Assembly: GCA_964581905.1 (NCBI GenBank)
Contig: CAZOQJ010000001.1
Coordinates: forward strand, 1 to 64,000
Length of the DNA stretch: 64,000 bases
Origin: CAZBWE01 sp964581905
GTDB taxonomy: Bacteria; Planctomycetota; Phycisphaerae; Sedimentisphaerales; Anaerobacaceae
Reading direction: 5' to 3'
A program made the translations under genes and the position numbers. Below the pieces are notes generated by a model. The model was given only the letters and a program-made list of their open reading frames with translations, made no database searches and was not told the origin of the DNA. This document shows positions 32,858-43,400 of this stretch, in pieces (positions within the stretch are counted from its first letter, which is position 1; each line of letters begins with the position of its first letter).

Positions 32858-33484
32858 ATGGATATTACACAAAACAATACAGACCAGCAGAAAAATACGA
32901 CCCAGCGTTACGAGGTATTACAAGAACTCGGTGACTGTAATACCTCTGTTGGTAATTATGAAGAGGCTCAGCGGTGTTATGAAAAGGCAGCGTCGGTGAG
33001 TCCTGATGAGCCGGGGCCTTACGTGGGGCTGGGAGTAATTGCACTGCAAAAAAATCTTCTGGATGATGCGAGAATAGCTTTTAGGGTCGCTTGTCGGCTG
33101 GACCCCGATTGCTCTAAGGCATATGCTGGTCTGGCAATGGTCGCGCAGCAAAATGGCGACCACAGATCGGCCTTTGACATGTACTTAAAGTCTCTGGAGC
33201 TGGACACAGACAATCTGACCGCTCTTTTGGGACTGTTTCAAACCTCCTGCCGGATGGGTTCATTTGTCCAGGTCACTTACTATCTTGAAGCATACCTGGA
33301 TATACACCCGGGCGATATTTCCGTCATGTTCACTTTGGCGGCTCTTTATATGAAAGATAACCGCTTTGAGCAGTCCAAAAAAATTCTCTTGGATATTTTA
33401 GCTTTAGTTCCTTCCAATAAAGACGCAATCAATCTTCTCGAAGAGGTGGAACATAAATTAGCTCAAAGAGAAAGTACAGGGTAA
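32858..33484 (+). CDS. TPR-repeat protein
   Basis: 208 residues made of about four to five TPR units: LGDCNTSVGNYEEAQRCYEK, then VGLGVIALQKNLLDDARIAF, then AGLAMVAQQNGDHRSAFDMY, then LAALYMKDNRFEQSKKILLD. It has no signal peptide, membrane helix or enzyme domain. It lies 1 base after the glycosyltransferase gene and directly before the small helical protein gene (stop TAA, then ATG). It is probably an adaptor that holds the acceptor protein or assembles the enzymes. This is inferred from position. Confidence 0.8.
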   Translation: MDITQNNTDQQKNTTQRYEVLQELGDCNTSVGNYEEAQRCYEKAASVSPDEPGPYVGLGVIALQKNLLDDARIAFRVACRLDPDCSKAYAGLAMVAQQNGDHRSAFDMYLKSLELDTDNLTALLGLFQTSCRMGSFVQVTYYLEAYLDIHPGDISVMFTLAALYMKDNRFEQSKKILLDILALVPSNKDAINLLEEVEHKLAQRESTG

Positions 33485-33793
33485 ATGAGCATTAAAAAAA
33501 AACTTTTGTTGGATAAGCTGCAGAATATTTTACAAAGGCAAATAGAGCTGGCCCGGCAAGGTAATATCGGCGAGGTCGAAGCTTTGGTTGAACAAGCCGG
33601 ATTCCTCGTGGAAAGGATTTCTGATTTAGAGATTTTAGAACTGCCTGAATATAAAAATTACCGGGAAAAATTACAGAGATTGTACAAAGAGTTGTGCCTG
33701 ATACTTGCTGAACGGAAAACCGGTATTGCTGAAGAGCTAAGCCGGATTCGTAAAGGCAGAAGGACCGTACAGACCTATCACAGTAGTATTTGA
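33485..33793 (+). CDS. FlgN/FliT-like helical chaperone candidate
   Basis: 102 residues, all helical and charged, with KLQNILQRQIELARQGNIGE then ALVEQAGFLVERIS and a basic tail. This pattern (Gln/Glu-rich first helix, a conserved-looking arrangement of QGNIxEVExLVxxxG, a second long helix) resembles FlgN/FliT-type export chaperones. It starts immediately after the TPR gene stop. In this island it might chaperone flagellin or FliD before or after modification. The assignment is tentative. Confidence 0.5.
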   Translation: MSIKKKLLLDKLQNILQRQIELARQGNIGEVEALVEQAGFLVERISDLEILELPEYKNYREKLQRLYKELCLILAERKTGIAEELSRIRKGRRTVQTYHSSI

Positions 33794-33873
33794 TTATGAG
33801 TTAATCGTTTTAAGGGATGACTAAGAACGTAGAAAAATATTTACCAGATGAGGAGGACAATTAAAGGGCTGTT

Positions 33874-35226
33874 GTGAAAAAAAATGCAGAACAGAAAATC
33901 GAAAAGTTACAGGTTGCACATTTGTCCGGGGTAAGCACGGTTGAATGCGACCAGCAGGGCAAAGATATTTGTGTCACCGATAATTGCGCCGATTCGGTTG
34001 CAATTGGTGTTGAAACACAGGCCGATAGACAGCAAAGGGCAGAGCAGCATAGAGAATGGAACCCGAGTAAACGGTGGAATCCATTTAACAGTTATAAGCT
34101 TCTGTCGCACATTGAAAGATGGAAGAGGATTAAACGCGGCAAGGCCATTCCTCCACCGGTTCTTGTCACTATCGACCCCACCAATGCTTGTAATTTAAAT
34201 TGTGTTTGGTGTAATGCTGAATTTGTCAGGGAAAAGCGTAAAAACGCGTTATCAAAAAAAGCATTGTTTGAAATTGCCGACTTCATGCCCAAGTGGGGTC
34301 AGGGCCAGAGTTGTTGGCAACCAGGTGTAAAGGCAGTTTGTATCGCAGGGGGAGGAGAACCACTATTACATCCGGCAATCAGCGAGTTTATCGACAGGGT
34401 TAATGCAAATGGTATTGAGACGGGCGTCGTTACTAACGGTACTATGATAAACAGATTTGTTGATTCTTTGTCTCAAGCAGTATGGGTCGGCGTATCCGTT
34501 GATGCGGCAACGAGCGATACCTTTAATAAACTAAAAGGCCTGCCCACTAATAGCAACGTATTTGACCATATTATTGATAACATTGCGATTCTGGTTGATT
34601 ACTCCAGAATGCATAACAATAAGTTGGGATGGAAACATCCTGCATATGGGGTGAGTTACAAGTATCTGCTTTATAAGGACAATATTGGCGAGATTTACGA
34701 AGCCACAAAGCTGGCCAAGGAAATAGGCTGTAAAAATATTCATTTTCGGCCGGCCGGGACTACTTGGGATAAGTTAGGGACGGAAAAGGAGATTGCTTTC
34801 AGCAGGGATGAAGTGAAGCTTTTCAATGAACAGATAGTCGAGGCGATGAAATTGGATGATGAGAGCTTTGGTGTATATGGTGTTACGCATAAGTTTAATA
34901 ACCAGTTTGAGCGTGCAAACTATTTTAGCAAGTGCCACGCAATTTTTATGACAGCGGTTGTAGAACCGCCGGTTGGGAAGAATCCGCACGAAGATTCCTT
35001 TGTTGTTGGATTGTGCTGTGACAGGCGCGGAGACCCGAAACTGGAACTTGCGCAGAACATTATCGATGTAAACGAAATATAAAAGCTGTGGGGCAGTGAA
35101 GGGCATTGGAAGATTCACGATGCAATTGCAGTGGATACGGAATGCCCCCGATGCACGTATCAGTCGCATAATGAGATTTATGAACAGGTAATCTTGCTGG
35201 ATAGTATGACATATAAGTTTATTTGA
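33874..35226 (+). pseudogene. Radical SAM protein interrupted by an in-frame TAA
   Basis: Starts at a GTG with AAGGG 5 bases upstream and runs 402 codons to a TAA at 35080-35082. The same frame then stays open for 47 more codons to a TGA at 35224-35226. The radical SAM cluster motif is CNLNCVWC (Cys106, 110, 113). A glycine-rich SAM motif follows (GGGEPLLHP), and later VGVSVDAA. The piece after the TAA reads ECPRCTYQSHNEIYEQV, a C-x2-C pair with the look of a SPASM/auxiliary-cluster tail. Known relatives act on peptides, sugars or carbohydrates. The upstream part may still be made as a truncated enzyme, or the stop may be bypassed. A sequencing error is also possible. Confidence 0.75.
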
Positions 35227-35276
35227 TGGTAAGTATAAAAAACAGGGAAAGACAATTTGTACGTTAGGGGTGAAGA

Positions 35277-35696
35277 GTGAAACTATCTGTAGTGGGTTTA
35301 GGTAAATTGGGATTATGCACTGCGGCTTATTTTGCGTCCAAAGGGCACAAGGTCATTGGGGTTGAGAAAAATGAGTGTTTGGTCAGGCAGTTGCAGCAAG
35401 GAAGCTGCCCTATCAGGGAAACAGGGTTGGTTGAGCTTTTAGGCATGTCGTGGGCTAACTTTGAGGTGACGACTGATTTGATGGATGCTGTGTCGCGTTC
35501 GGATATTACGCTAATTATTGTACCGACGCCAAGCCGACCGGATGGAAAGTTTTCCAACGAGTATGTTGAGAATGTACTGTGTGGTATAGGGCAGGTGCTG
35601 GGGTCCAAGGCTGATTTTCATGTGGTCGATGTTGTTTCGACTGTTATGCCCGGATCATGCGAAGGTGTTTTCAGGCCTTTAGTAGAGAAAGGCTAA
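35277..35696 (+). pseudogene. Truncated nucleotide-sugar dehydrogenase (UDP-Glc/GDP-Man DH type)
   Basis: 139 residues. It starts MKLSVVGLGKLGLCTAAYFA, the NAD-binding G-x-G-x-x-G motif of the UGD/WecC family. It continues through IVPTPSRPDGKFSNEYV and VVDVVSTVMPGSCEGVFRPL, which match the family up to about one third of its normal length (around 400-450). It then stops. The substrate-binding and C-terminal domains, and the catalytic Cys, are missing. The next gene begins 6 bases later and is unrelated. It is most likely a remnant of a recombination event. A role as a small NAD-binding protein cannot be excluded. Confidence 0.7.
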
Positions 35697-35701
35697 GGAT
35701 T

Positions 35702-36835
35702 ATGCAGGCATTTCTGTTGGATGATTTTGAGGTTGAGATTGACCTCAGAGCAGCCGAAATAGGCGGCTGCTGGGAGGGCGAGCTTCGTGACGGGATACCT
35801 ATCGCGTGGGGGATGGATGAGTTGCGGTTTTTCTACGAAAGGACATTGGAATACAAATCGCCGGTGATTCTTGATGTAGGTGCAAATACCGGTGCATTTT
35901 CTATGCTTGCTGTGATGAATCCAGCTATGAGAAGTTATGCATTTGAGCCTGCGCCTGTTACTTTCGAGGTTTTAAACAAAAATATATCTCTGAATGGTCT
36001 TCAAGACAGGGTTAAGACATTCCAAGTTGCTTTGGCTGACAAGAATGGCACGGCTTCCTTGAAGCATCCGAAATCAGGGATAGCATCCGGTCTGGCATGT
36101 ATAGGAAAACCATTACGATTTGATGAGTGGATTGAATTCGAAGTTCCTGTCAGCACGGTCGATGACGTTGTTGGAGAGCAGGGAATAGACAGAGTAGACT
36201 TGATAAAAATTGATACTGAAGGCTGTGAGCTGCTGGTCTTAAAAGGCGCCCAGGAGTTAATAAGGAAGTGTCACCCTGGCATTCTTTGTGGGTGTCACGA
36301 AGTCAATACTAAACAGTTCGGATATCATCCAAGCGAGATAGTCAAGCTGCTTACCTCATGGGGGTATAAGCATGCAAAGGTCAGCGTTGAAGATATGTAT
36401 TTCTATATGCCAAAGCAGGCGCACATTGTAAAACCAACTTTTGGTACGAAAAATACGGAAACGGCAGCACAGAGCAAATCAGAGTTATCTGGCGTGCGTA
36501 ACTGCTCTGAGATGGTCTCTCGTAACCTACCAGCTGGAGTGCAGGAATCTGGCGTAAGTAAAGGGAGTCATCTTGCTGACAAAATGCAAGAATGGATTGA
36601 AAGACTCGCATCATTCCAAAATCGTCTTTATTACCGTGACCAGACTCCTCAATCACTCAATGCATTAGTTGAGCTTGTACACCAATACAATCCCACTAAA
36701 ATTGTGGAGTTAGGAAGGCTCTCGGGCCTTTCGCTGCGAGCATGGCTTTCAGCTAAAAGCGATGCGGAAATCATTGCTATTGATCGTTCATTCGCGGCAC
36801 TCCATCGAAGTCAGCAGTATCTTCCTGCTAAGTAG
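35702..36835 (+). CDS. FkbM-family methyltransferase with a broken second domain
   Basis: 377 residues from the ATG at 35702, 6 bases after the previous stop. Residues 55-240 are an FkbM SAM-dependent methyltransferase: PVILDVGANTGAFSMLAV (SAM-binding motif I), then YAFEPAPVTFEVLNKNI, and VDLIKIDTEGCELLVLKGA. After a polar linker, residues 305-377 begin a second class I methyltransferase (TKIVELGRLSGLSLRAWLSA). It is cut off after one strand-helix-strand, at QYLPAK. The first domain should be active as an O-methyltransferase on a sugar or similar. The second cannot be. Confidence 0.75.
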   Translation: MQAFLLDDFEVEIDLRAAEIGGCWEGELRDGIPIAWGMDELRFFYERTLEYKSPVILDVGANTGAFSMLAVMNPAMRSYAFEPAPVTFEVLNKNISLNGLQDRVKTFQVALADKNGTASLKHPKSGIASGLACIGKPLRFDEWIEFEVPVSTVDDVVGEQGIDRVDLIKIDTEGCELLVLKGAQELIRKCHPGILCGCHEVNTKQFGYHPSEIVKLLTSWGYKHAKVSVEDMYFYMPKQAHIVKPTFGTKNTETAAQSKSELSGVRNCSEMVSRNLPAGVQESGVSKGSHLADKMQEWIERLASFQNRLYYRDQTPQSLNALVELVHQYNPTKIVELGRLSGLSLRAWLSAKSDAEIIAIDRSFAALHRSQQYLPAK

Positions 36836-36845
36836 GACAAGAGTA

Positions 36846-39800
36846 ATGCTTACAGTAATCAGAAAGAAAAAGTATGACAAAATAAATTTTGTTTATAGAG
36901 ACGAGAAAAGCGTCCATTCTCCCTATATGTATTTCAGAGGCCTCAAAACCGCTTTAGAGAGAAATGGTTTGCTGTATTATGCCTATGATGTATACGGTAA
37001 TAAGGCTTTGGATACACAGGCACTCTTAAAATATCCGATTTTATGTATCACCGGCTCTCATGAGCCGATATTTAATATTGTAAAGATTATCAATAATCAG
37101 CAATTTGTTGCGGAAATCAATCCTGAATCTTTACACACAAGGCAGGGAAACCTGGACAATGCATATTATGATACTGTTAAAGAGAGATTGGATTATTTTG
37201 ATATATACTTTACCCCCGCAGAAGTTGATTTAGATAGTTATTGGGGTAAGCCGTCTTATTGGCTGCCGTCATGGGCACATACCGAAATATTAGACGATAT
37301 ATCCGTCCCTGTCTGTGATAAGCTTGGCTTTATTGGGCTGAGGCGCGAAAGAAGTGATTTTCTTTCGCAGGACAAAAACAAAATCATTTTGGCTGAAAAT
37401 ACAATTCCAAAGAATGATTCTTTAGAAAATGTGGTTGAACTATGCAAATTGATAAACAAGTTTAAGATTTTACTGAACCCAGTCAGTGCCAGAGTGATGG
37501 CGATGACGGGTAAAACATATGAATATATGGCCTGCAAAAGGATGTGCTTATGTTATCTGAATGAATCATGGATGTTTAAAACGAAACTGTTCTTTGAAGA
37601 CAACAGGGATATAGTTTTCTTTGAGACGTTTGAAGAGATGGAGGATAAATATAAATATTATATAAATAACGAAAAGCAGTTAAATGAGATATCCTTGGCC
37701 GGTTATGAGCATGTACGGCGTTTTCATAACGCTGATTTGAGAGCCAAGCGTCTGGCAGAAATCGTACTTCATCATGCCAATGGAGGAAAATTCAATCCAG
37801 AATATAATGATGTTGAGTCGTTTATAAGTGGGAAAAAGTCAAGACTATCGCCTGCACTTTCTCAGGCAGATAATAACAAACTAAAAGATTTGACTCCTTT
37901 TATGAACGAATATGAAATTAAATCGGTGCTTTGCTGCTTCAATTTATTTAAAAATTCCGTTAAGGTTCTTGAATGGGGAAGTGGAGACAGCACTGTTTAT
38001 TTTCCTTCAAAGCTTCTATCGGCAAGTACCTGGGATTCGGTTGAACATAATCCTGAATGGGCTGCTCGAACTCGGGCGTTGATTGAGGGATACGACAATC
38101 CAAATATTCGTGTCCATTTCGTTGGTTGTAACAAGGGGTATCAAGAAGGTATCGACGATGGAGATTTCGACACTTTTCGGGATTATATTCTTTTCCCTAC
38201 GGAGTTGGGCAAAAGATTCCAGATAATTCTCGTCGACGGCCGCGCACGCGCCGAGTGTATGCAAATTGGTTGGATGCTTCTTGAAGACAAAGGTGTGATG
38301 GTCCTCCACGATGCGCAGCGATTCGAATATAACCGCGGCGTACCACCAGATTGCTTTTACTTGAGAATGACAAATCCTCTCGTCCAAAATGGAGGTCCAA
38401 TATCAGTTCTTTTTATGAGCAAATCGGCGGATCTGCTCATTAAACTTGCCGCTACCCTTCGCCGGCAACTGCCAAGGTATATTGAACTGGATGGTCGTTT
38501 TGATACATCGCTTTGTACCGCCCAAGAAAGTGCCATCACAGCTCGAGACTTTCTTGTGCAGGGGGTAGACAAGCTACGGTCAGGAAACAGCGAACAAGCT
38601 TTGAGTTATCTCAAACAGGCAAAAAATCTCTGCTCCAACATGCCTGATGTTCACTTTGCAATCGCCACGGCGTATGCACAGCTTGGAGATTTACATTCGG
38701 CCAGGAAAGCGTGCCAGATAGAACTATCGCTACGTCCGGAAAATGACGGTGCGAAAAGATTGCTTGGTAAAATCGAGAGAATGGTAAATGTGGTTGAGCC
38801 AACATGCAGTAAGCAGTCTGTATCTGAAAGCTTAGAGGATAGCTTCTCAGGAGATACTACCGTTCAGACTATCGAAGGCCCGGTTTTGCAGAGAAATTCT
38901 AATGATAATAATATTAAAATAAGCATAATACTAACGGTCTATCAGAAAGAATTTCAAATTGCACAAATTATCAAAGGTATTATTAACAACACTACATCAC
39001 CTTTCCAGTTGGTTATTGTTTATGATGGATGTACTGATAGGTCAGAACAAGTCGTTAATCAAACATTGTTGCAAAATAAAGGATTAATGCAGGAGCTTAA
39101 AGTAGTTTGTACACCCGATGTTTGCGAATTAATGGCTAATAATACGGGTATGAAAACTGCCGATGGTGAGTATTGGATTCTTGTGCGGGATGACATGTTA
39201 ATAACTGAAAAGGGCTGGGAGAAAAGAATCATTCATCCTATGGAGGTATGGAACGATGTTTTTTCCGTAAGCGCTAGAAACGCTCATAGCTTTATATGTT
39301 CTGCTCCTCCTGAGAAAAAAGTGAGCTATACTTGCACAGAGTTAGCTCAAAGGGCTGTTTTTAAAATCCGGGATGCAGTCAATCGTGGCCCTTTAGCTCT
39401 GAGGGCAAGTACAATGAAAGAATTGAACTATTTTGATGAAGCATACTTTCCAGATTATTTCGATGATATGGATTTATGTACAAGAGCTTACAGGAAACTA
39501 AACAAGGTCAGTGGTGTTTATCATATAGATTGGCAGAATCTAAGGGGCACGGTAGGGTCTAATACTAACCATGTATTAACCACAACAGGTGATATGCATA
39601 AAGACGTTATCAGGAGAAACAGGTATCTTTTCTGGTACCGTTATCATGATTATTACAATGGCCGAAACCATGATGAGGACCGAATCCTTGTTTTTGGACC
39701 GGCTCGGTCTGCGATTGTCTCTGCGGCTAAAAGCATCGAAGCTATAGATTTGTACCGGATAGGTTCCGACTATGGAGGTTGGGCAGTTGATTTGGACCTT

Positions 39801-40403
39801 GTTTCGGATGGAAGTGTTGTCATCTCTGCAGGTGTTGGTGAGGATATATCTTTTGATATGGGGCTGATTGCTTTGAAGAAGTGTAGCGTAATCAGCATAG
39901 ACCCAACTGAAAAAGCCAGAAAATATATCGAAGATAATAAACACCCCAACATTAGCTTCATTCAGAAGGCATTATGTGCTCAGAGTGGTTCACAGATAAA
40001 AATGTACAAAAACACAAATCCGGAATTCGTTTCTGATTCGATACTGCCTTCTCACGACAATGTTTCAGATGCAGGTTCTTATACAGTAGGAACAATTAAT
40101 ATCCCTGATATTCTAAGTCAGTGTCCGGATGTTTCTATTTTGAAGATGGACATCGAAGGTGCAGAGTACGAGGTCATTAGCTCTCTTGATAGGTTGGATA
40201 TACCTCAGGTGTGCATAGAATTTCACCATTTTTGCTCAGATTTCACTGAGGATGACACAAAGAAATGCATAGAGCGTATGAAAAGACTGGGATATGTTGC
40301 AGCCTATGATACTAATCCGCAAAAACCGTTCACCGAATTTACTTTTATACACAAAAAGTGTGTAAGCAATAAGAGTCCTGTGGAAATGAATGTGGGAACA
40401 TAA
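36846..40403 (+). CDS. Multidomain GT - methyltransferase-like - TPR - GT2 - FkbM protein
   Basis: About 1185 residues from the ATG at 36846 (preceded by AGGA; an upstream in-frame ATG overlaps the previous gene). Visible modules: 1-320, a GT-B-type glycosyltransferase (ILLNPVSARVMAMTGKTYEY, YMACKRMCLCYL); 320-550, a class I methyltransferase-like fold (VKVLEWGSGDSTVYFPSK, then IILVDGRARAECMQIGW); 565-650, TPR units; 690-920, a GT2 GT-A domain (KISIILTVYQKEFQIAQIIK; DDMDLCTRAY on the acceptor side); 950-1175, an FkbM methyltransferase (VSILKMDIEGAEYEVISSL). The first third is visibly richer in A+T than the second. It probably adds and caps sugars in sequence. Substrates are unknown. Confidence 0.8.
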   Translation: MLTVIRKKKYDKINFVYRDEKSVHSPYMYFRGLKTALERNGLLYYAYDVYGNKALDTQALLKYPILCITGSHEPIFNIVKIINNQQFVAEINPESLHTRQGNLDNAYYDTVKERLDYFDIYFTPAEVDLDSYWGKPSYWLPSWAHTEILDDISVPVCDKLGFIGLRRERSDFLSQDKNKIILAENTIPKNDSLENVVELCKLINKFKILLNPVSARVMAMTGKTYEYMACKRMCLCYLNESWMFKTKLFFEDNRDIVFFETFEEMEDKYKYYINNEKQLNEISLAGYEHVRRFHNADLRAKRLAEIVLHHANGGKFNPEYNDVESFISGKKSRLSPALSQADNNKLKDLTPFMNEYEIKSVLCCFNLFKNSVKVLEWGSGDSTVYFPSKLLSASTWDSVEHNPEWAARTRALIEGYDNPNIRVHFVGCNKGYQEGIDDGDFDTFRDYILFPTELGKRFQIILVDGRARAECMQIGWMLLEDKGVMVLHDAQRFEYNRGVPPDCFYLRMTNPLVQNGGPISVLFMSKSADLLIKLAATLRRQLPRYIELDGRFDTSLCTAQESAITARDFLVQGVDKLRSGNSEQALSYLKQAKNLCSNMPDVHFAIATAYAQLGDLHSARKACQIELSLRPENDGAKRLLGKIERMVNVVEPTCSKQSVSESLEDSFSGDTTVQTIEGPVLQRNSNDNNIKISIILTVYQKEFQIAQIIKGIINNTTSPFQLVIVYDGCTDRSEQVVNQTLLQNKGLMQELKVVCTPDVCELMANNTGMKTADGEYWILVRDDMLITEKGWEKRIIHPMEVWNDVFSVSARNAHSFICSAPPEKKVSYTCTELAQRAVFKIRDAVNRGPLALRASTMKELNYFDEAYFPDYFDDMDLCTRAYRKLNKVSGVYHIDWQNLRGTVGSNTNHVLTTTGDMHKDVIRRNRYLFWYRYHDYYNGRNHDEDRILVFGPARSAIVSAAKSIEAIDLYRIGSDYGGWAVDLDLVSDGSVVISAGVGEDISFDMGLIALKKCSVISIDPTEKARKYIEDNKHPNISFIQKALCAQSGSQIKMYKNTNPEFVSDSILPSHDNVSDAGSYTVGTINIPDILSQCPDVSILKMDIEGAEYEVISSLDRLDIPQVCIEFHHFCSDFTEDDTKKCIERMKRLGYVAAYDTNPQKPFTEFTFIHKKCVSNKSPVEMNVGT

Positions 40404-40454
40404 TAATTAATTGTATTAATTAGCGTTAGATATATTGATACATAGGTAATAATT

Positions 40455-43400
40455 TTGAGAGACATCCCTGTCATTTTGATATGCTACAACCGGCCTTGGC
40501 ACACTGCTCAGGTGCTCAAAGCTTTGCTGGAACACGGTATTCAGAACCTTTATATCTTTTCAGATGCACCCAAAAGCTCAAGGGATGTTGAGGGTGTTTT
40601 AAAAACTCGCGAGCTCTTTAAGGCCATCCGATGGACTAAGCCGAAGATTATAGAACGCAATGAAAATTATGGTCTTGCGCGTAGTATTGTCAGCGCCGTA
40701 AATCATGTATTTGAGGGACATGATAGGTTAGTTCTGCTTGAAGATGATTGTGTGCCCCGAAAGCACTTTTTCGATTTTATGAAAGAGTGTCTTGAGCGAT
40801 ACGAGAACCATGACAGGGTTTTTGGTATTAACGGCTATACAGTCCCTATCGCTGAGGATTTGTTGTCGGATTATCCCTTTGATATATATTTTTATCCACG
40901 AATAGGCAGTTGGGGCTGGGCTACATGGAAGAGTGCCTGGATGCATTATGAGCCTGATTTAAGGAAAGTCTGCGAACAGATTAAAGTCAATGATATCGAT
41001 ATTAATCAAGGTGGAACTGATATCCCCCAAAACGTACAAAAGCTGATAAATGGTGAAATTAAGGATGTTTGGACTTTAAATTGGGTTTTATCAGTTTACT
41101 TAAATAAAGGCTATTACATATATCCTACATTTTCACAAATTCGCAATATTGGATTTGACGGGACAGGGTTACACTGTGGTGAAACTCATAAGTTTGATAA
41201 TTTCTGTGTTGATTATAAGCCTAGGAGATTTCCCGATGATATTATCATAAATGAAGGTTTGATTAACAACTACAATGATTATTTTGGCAACCCAAACAAA
41301 AAGCCCGAAGTTGTTTCGAGGCAAACGATTCAACACAACTTTATAGCTGAACCTCACGGCACAAAGCATAATTGCAGCACTGCGAATGCCGGCAAATTAT
41401 CAATTGTTCATATCAACACCCACGACCAGGCAGGTGGTGCTGCCAAGGTTGCCTGGCGTCTGGCTGAGGCCCAGCGTAACGCCGGGTGCGATTCAATTAT
41501 GCTTGTGGGAGAAAAAAGGAGTGATTCAAAATACTCTTTTGCCTTTCCTGTCGAGGCCGATAGGTCTCTACGCATCCAATGTAGACAGCAAGGCCAACTT
41601 TATTATGAATTTCAGGGAAGTCACAAGTTAGTGAATAATCAACATGTTCTCTCCGCCGATATTTTGCATCTACATAATTTGCACGGTGACTTTTTTAATC
41701 CTTCTTCTCTTTCATCCCTATCGCATCTAAAGCCAACAGTATGGACTCTGCATGACCAGCAGCCAACTACAGGACACTGCGCATATTCATTAGATTGCCA
41801 GAGGTGGGAAGATGGTTGCGGCCAGTGCCCTATGTTGTCGCTTTATCCTGATATACTGATTGATACAAGCGCTCAGCTCTATCGCGACAAAAAATTGATT
41901 TATGATAATTCATATCTCAACATAGTCGTACCTTCACAATGGTTGAAAGACAATGTCCAGCGAAGTATTTTGCGTAACCACCCGGTGGAGCTGATTTACA
42001 ATGGTATTGATACGAATATTTTCAGACCTTACAACAAAATAGAGGCGAGGAAAAAACTTGGTATACCGACGGATGTTTTGGTAATCGGTGCTGTCGCCCA
42101 TGGTGGCGCACTGGAAAACCCCTGGAAAGGAGGAAATTATACCAGGGCGGTATTTGATGCTTTACAAACTAAGTTGCCGGACCATATTTTCGTCAATATC
42201 GGAGGCAATTCTAAACTCGATAGTTCCAGGATTATCAGTATACCTCATATTAATGATGAGAGCGAGCTTGCTCAAGCTTATTCTATGCTTGATATATTCT
42301 TATACACTCCCGCGGCAGATAATTGTCCACTTGTTGTCCTTGAAGCATTATCCTGCGGTATTCCTATTGTGACTTTTGACACCGGTGGTGTACCAGAGTT
42401 GGTTCGCAATGGTTTAGATGGTTATGTATCTCCTTATAAGGATGTGCACGGACTTGTGCAGGCATTGGAGAAATTGGCTGCTCAAACCCAGTTGCGAGCC
42501 GAATTCAGCCGGAATGCCCGTCAGGAAGCAATCGCGAAGTTCGACCATAAGAAAATTGCCCAGCAATACCAAGAACTGTACGAACGTTGTTTACAGCAGC
42601 GCAAAAGCGAAGCCAGAAAGGTAAAATTATTACCATTAGCCGCAGTGCCAAAAGTTATTCTAAATAGGGCATTTATCAAAGCGGAGAGTACAAAAAAAGT
42701 ATTAGACTATGATGCTGAAAAAAAGCGGGAGGCTAAATGCCACGATAATTTCAAAGTATCCAGAGACAATGAGTTAGTCATCGCCACGAGTATATCCCCC
42801 AAAAATCTTGCCAAACAGGTAAAGGCAGTGGAAAGTTGGGTAAAGCTTGGATTTGACGTCGTTTCAATAAATTGTGCCGAAGAAATCCAAAAGCTGCAGG
42901 GGGCATTTCCTGACGTTAAGTTTATCCAGGCAAAGCGGGATGCAAGAGAAATGTTTGGCAAACCTTTTATATATTTTGACGATTTTTTGGAATATTTTCT
43001 ACGGACCGACTCTGAGATTTGTGGGATTGTAAACTCGGATATCTTACTGATTGGAGATAAAGGTATCGTTTCTTTTATTAAAGAAGAAGCAGCCGATTCG
43101 CTTGTCTACGGACCAAGGATAAATGTTGATTCCTTAGAGCGGTTAGATGGTAAATTTTTCAATGAGGGATTTGACTTCTTTTTTTTCCCAAAAATTTTTG
43201 GTTCATTCTTCCAGAAATCCTGTTTTTGTGTAGGAATGCCCTGGTGGGATTACTGGATGCCGTTGATTCTGATATTAGAAGGTATATCGGTGAAAAAACT
43301 TACTTCTCCATTTGCATATCATATTAAACACTCTTTCAGATGGAACGGAGACCAAGGTAAGCTTTTAATAAATAAATGTTTTGAATATTTGCAGCCCAAG

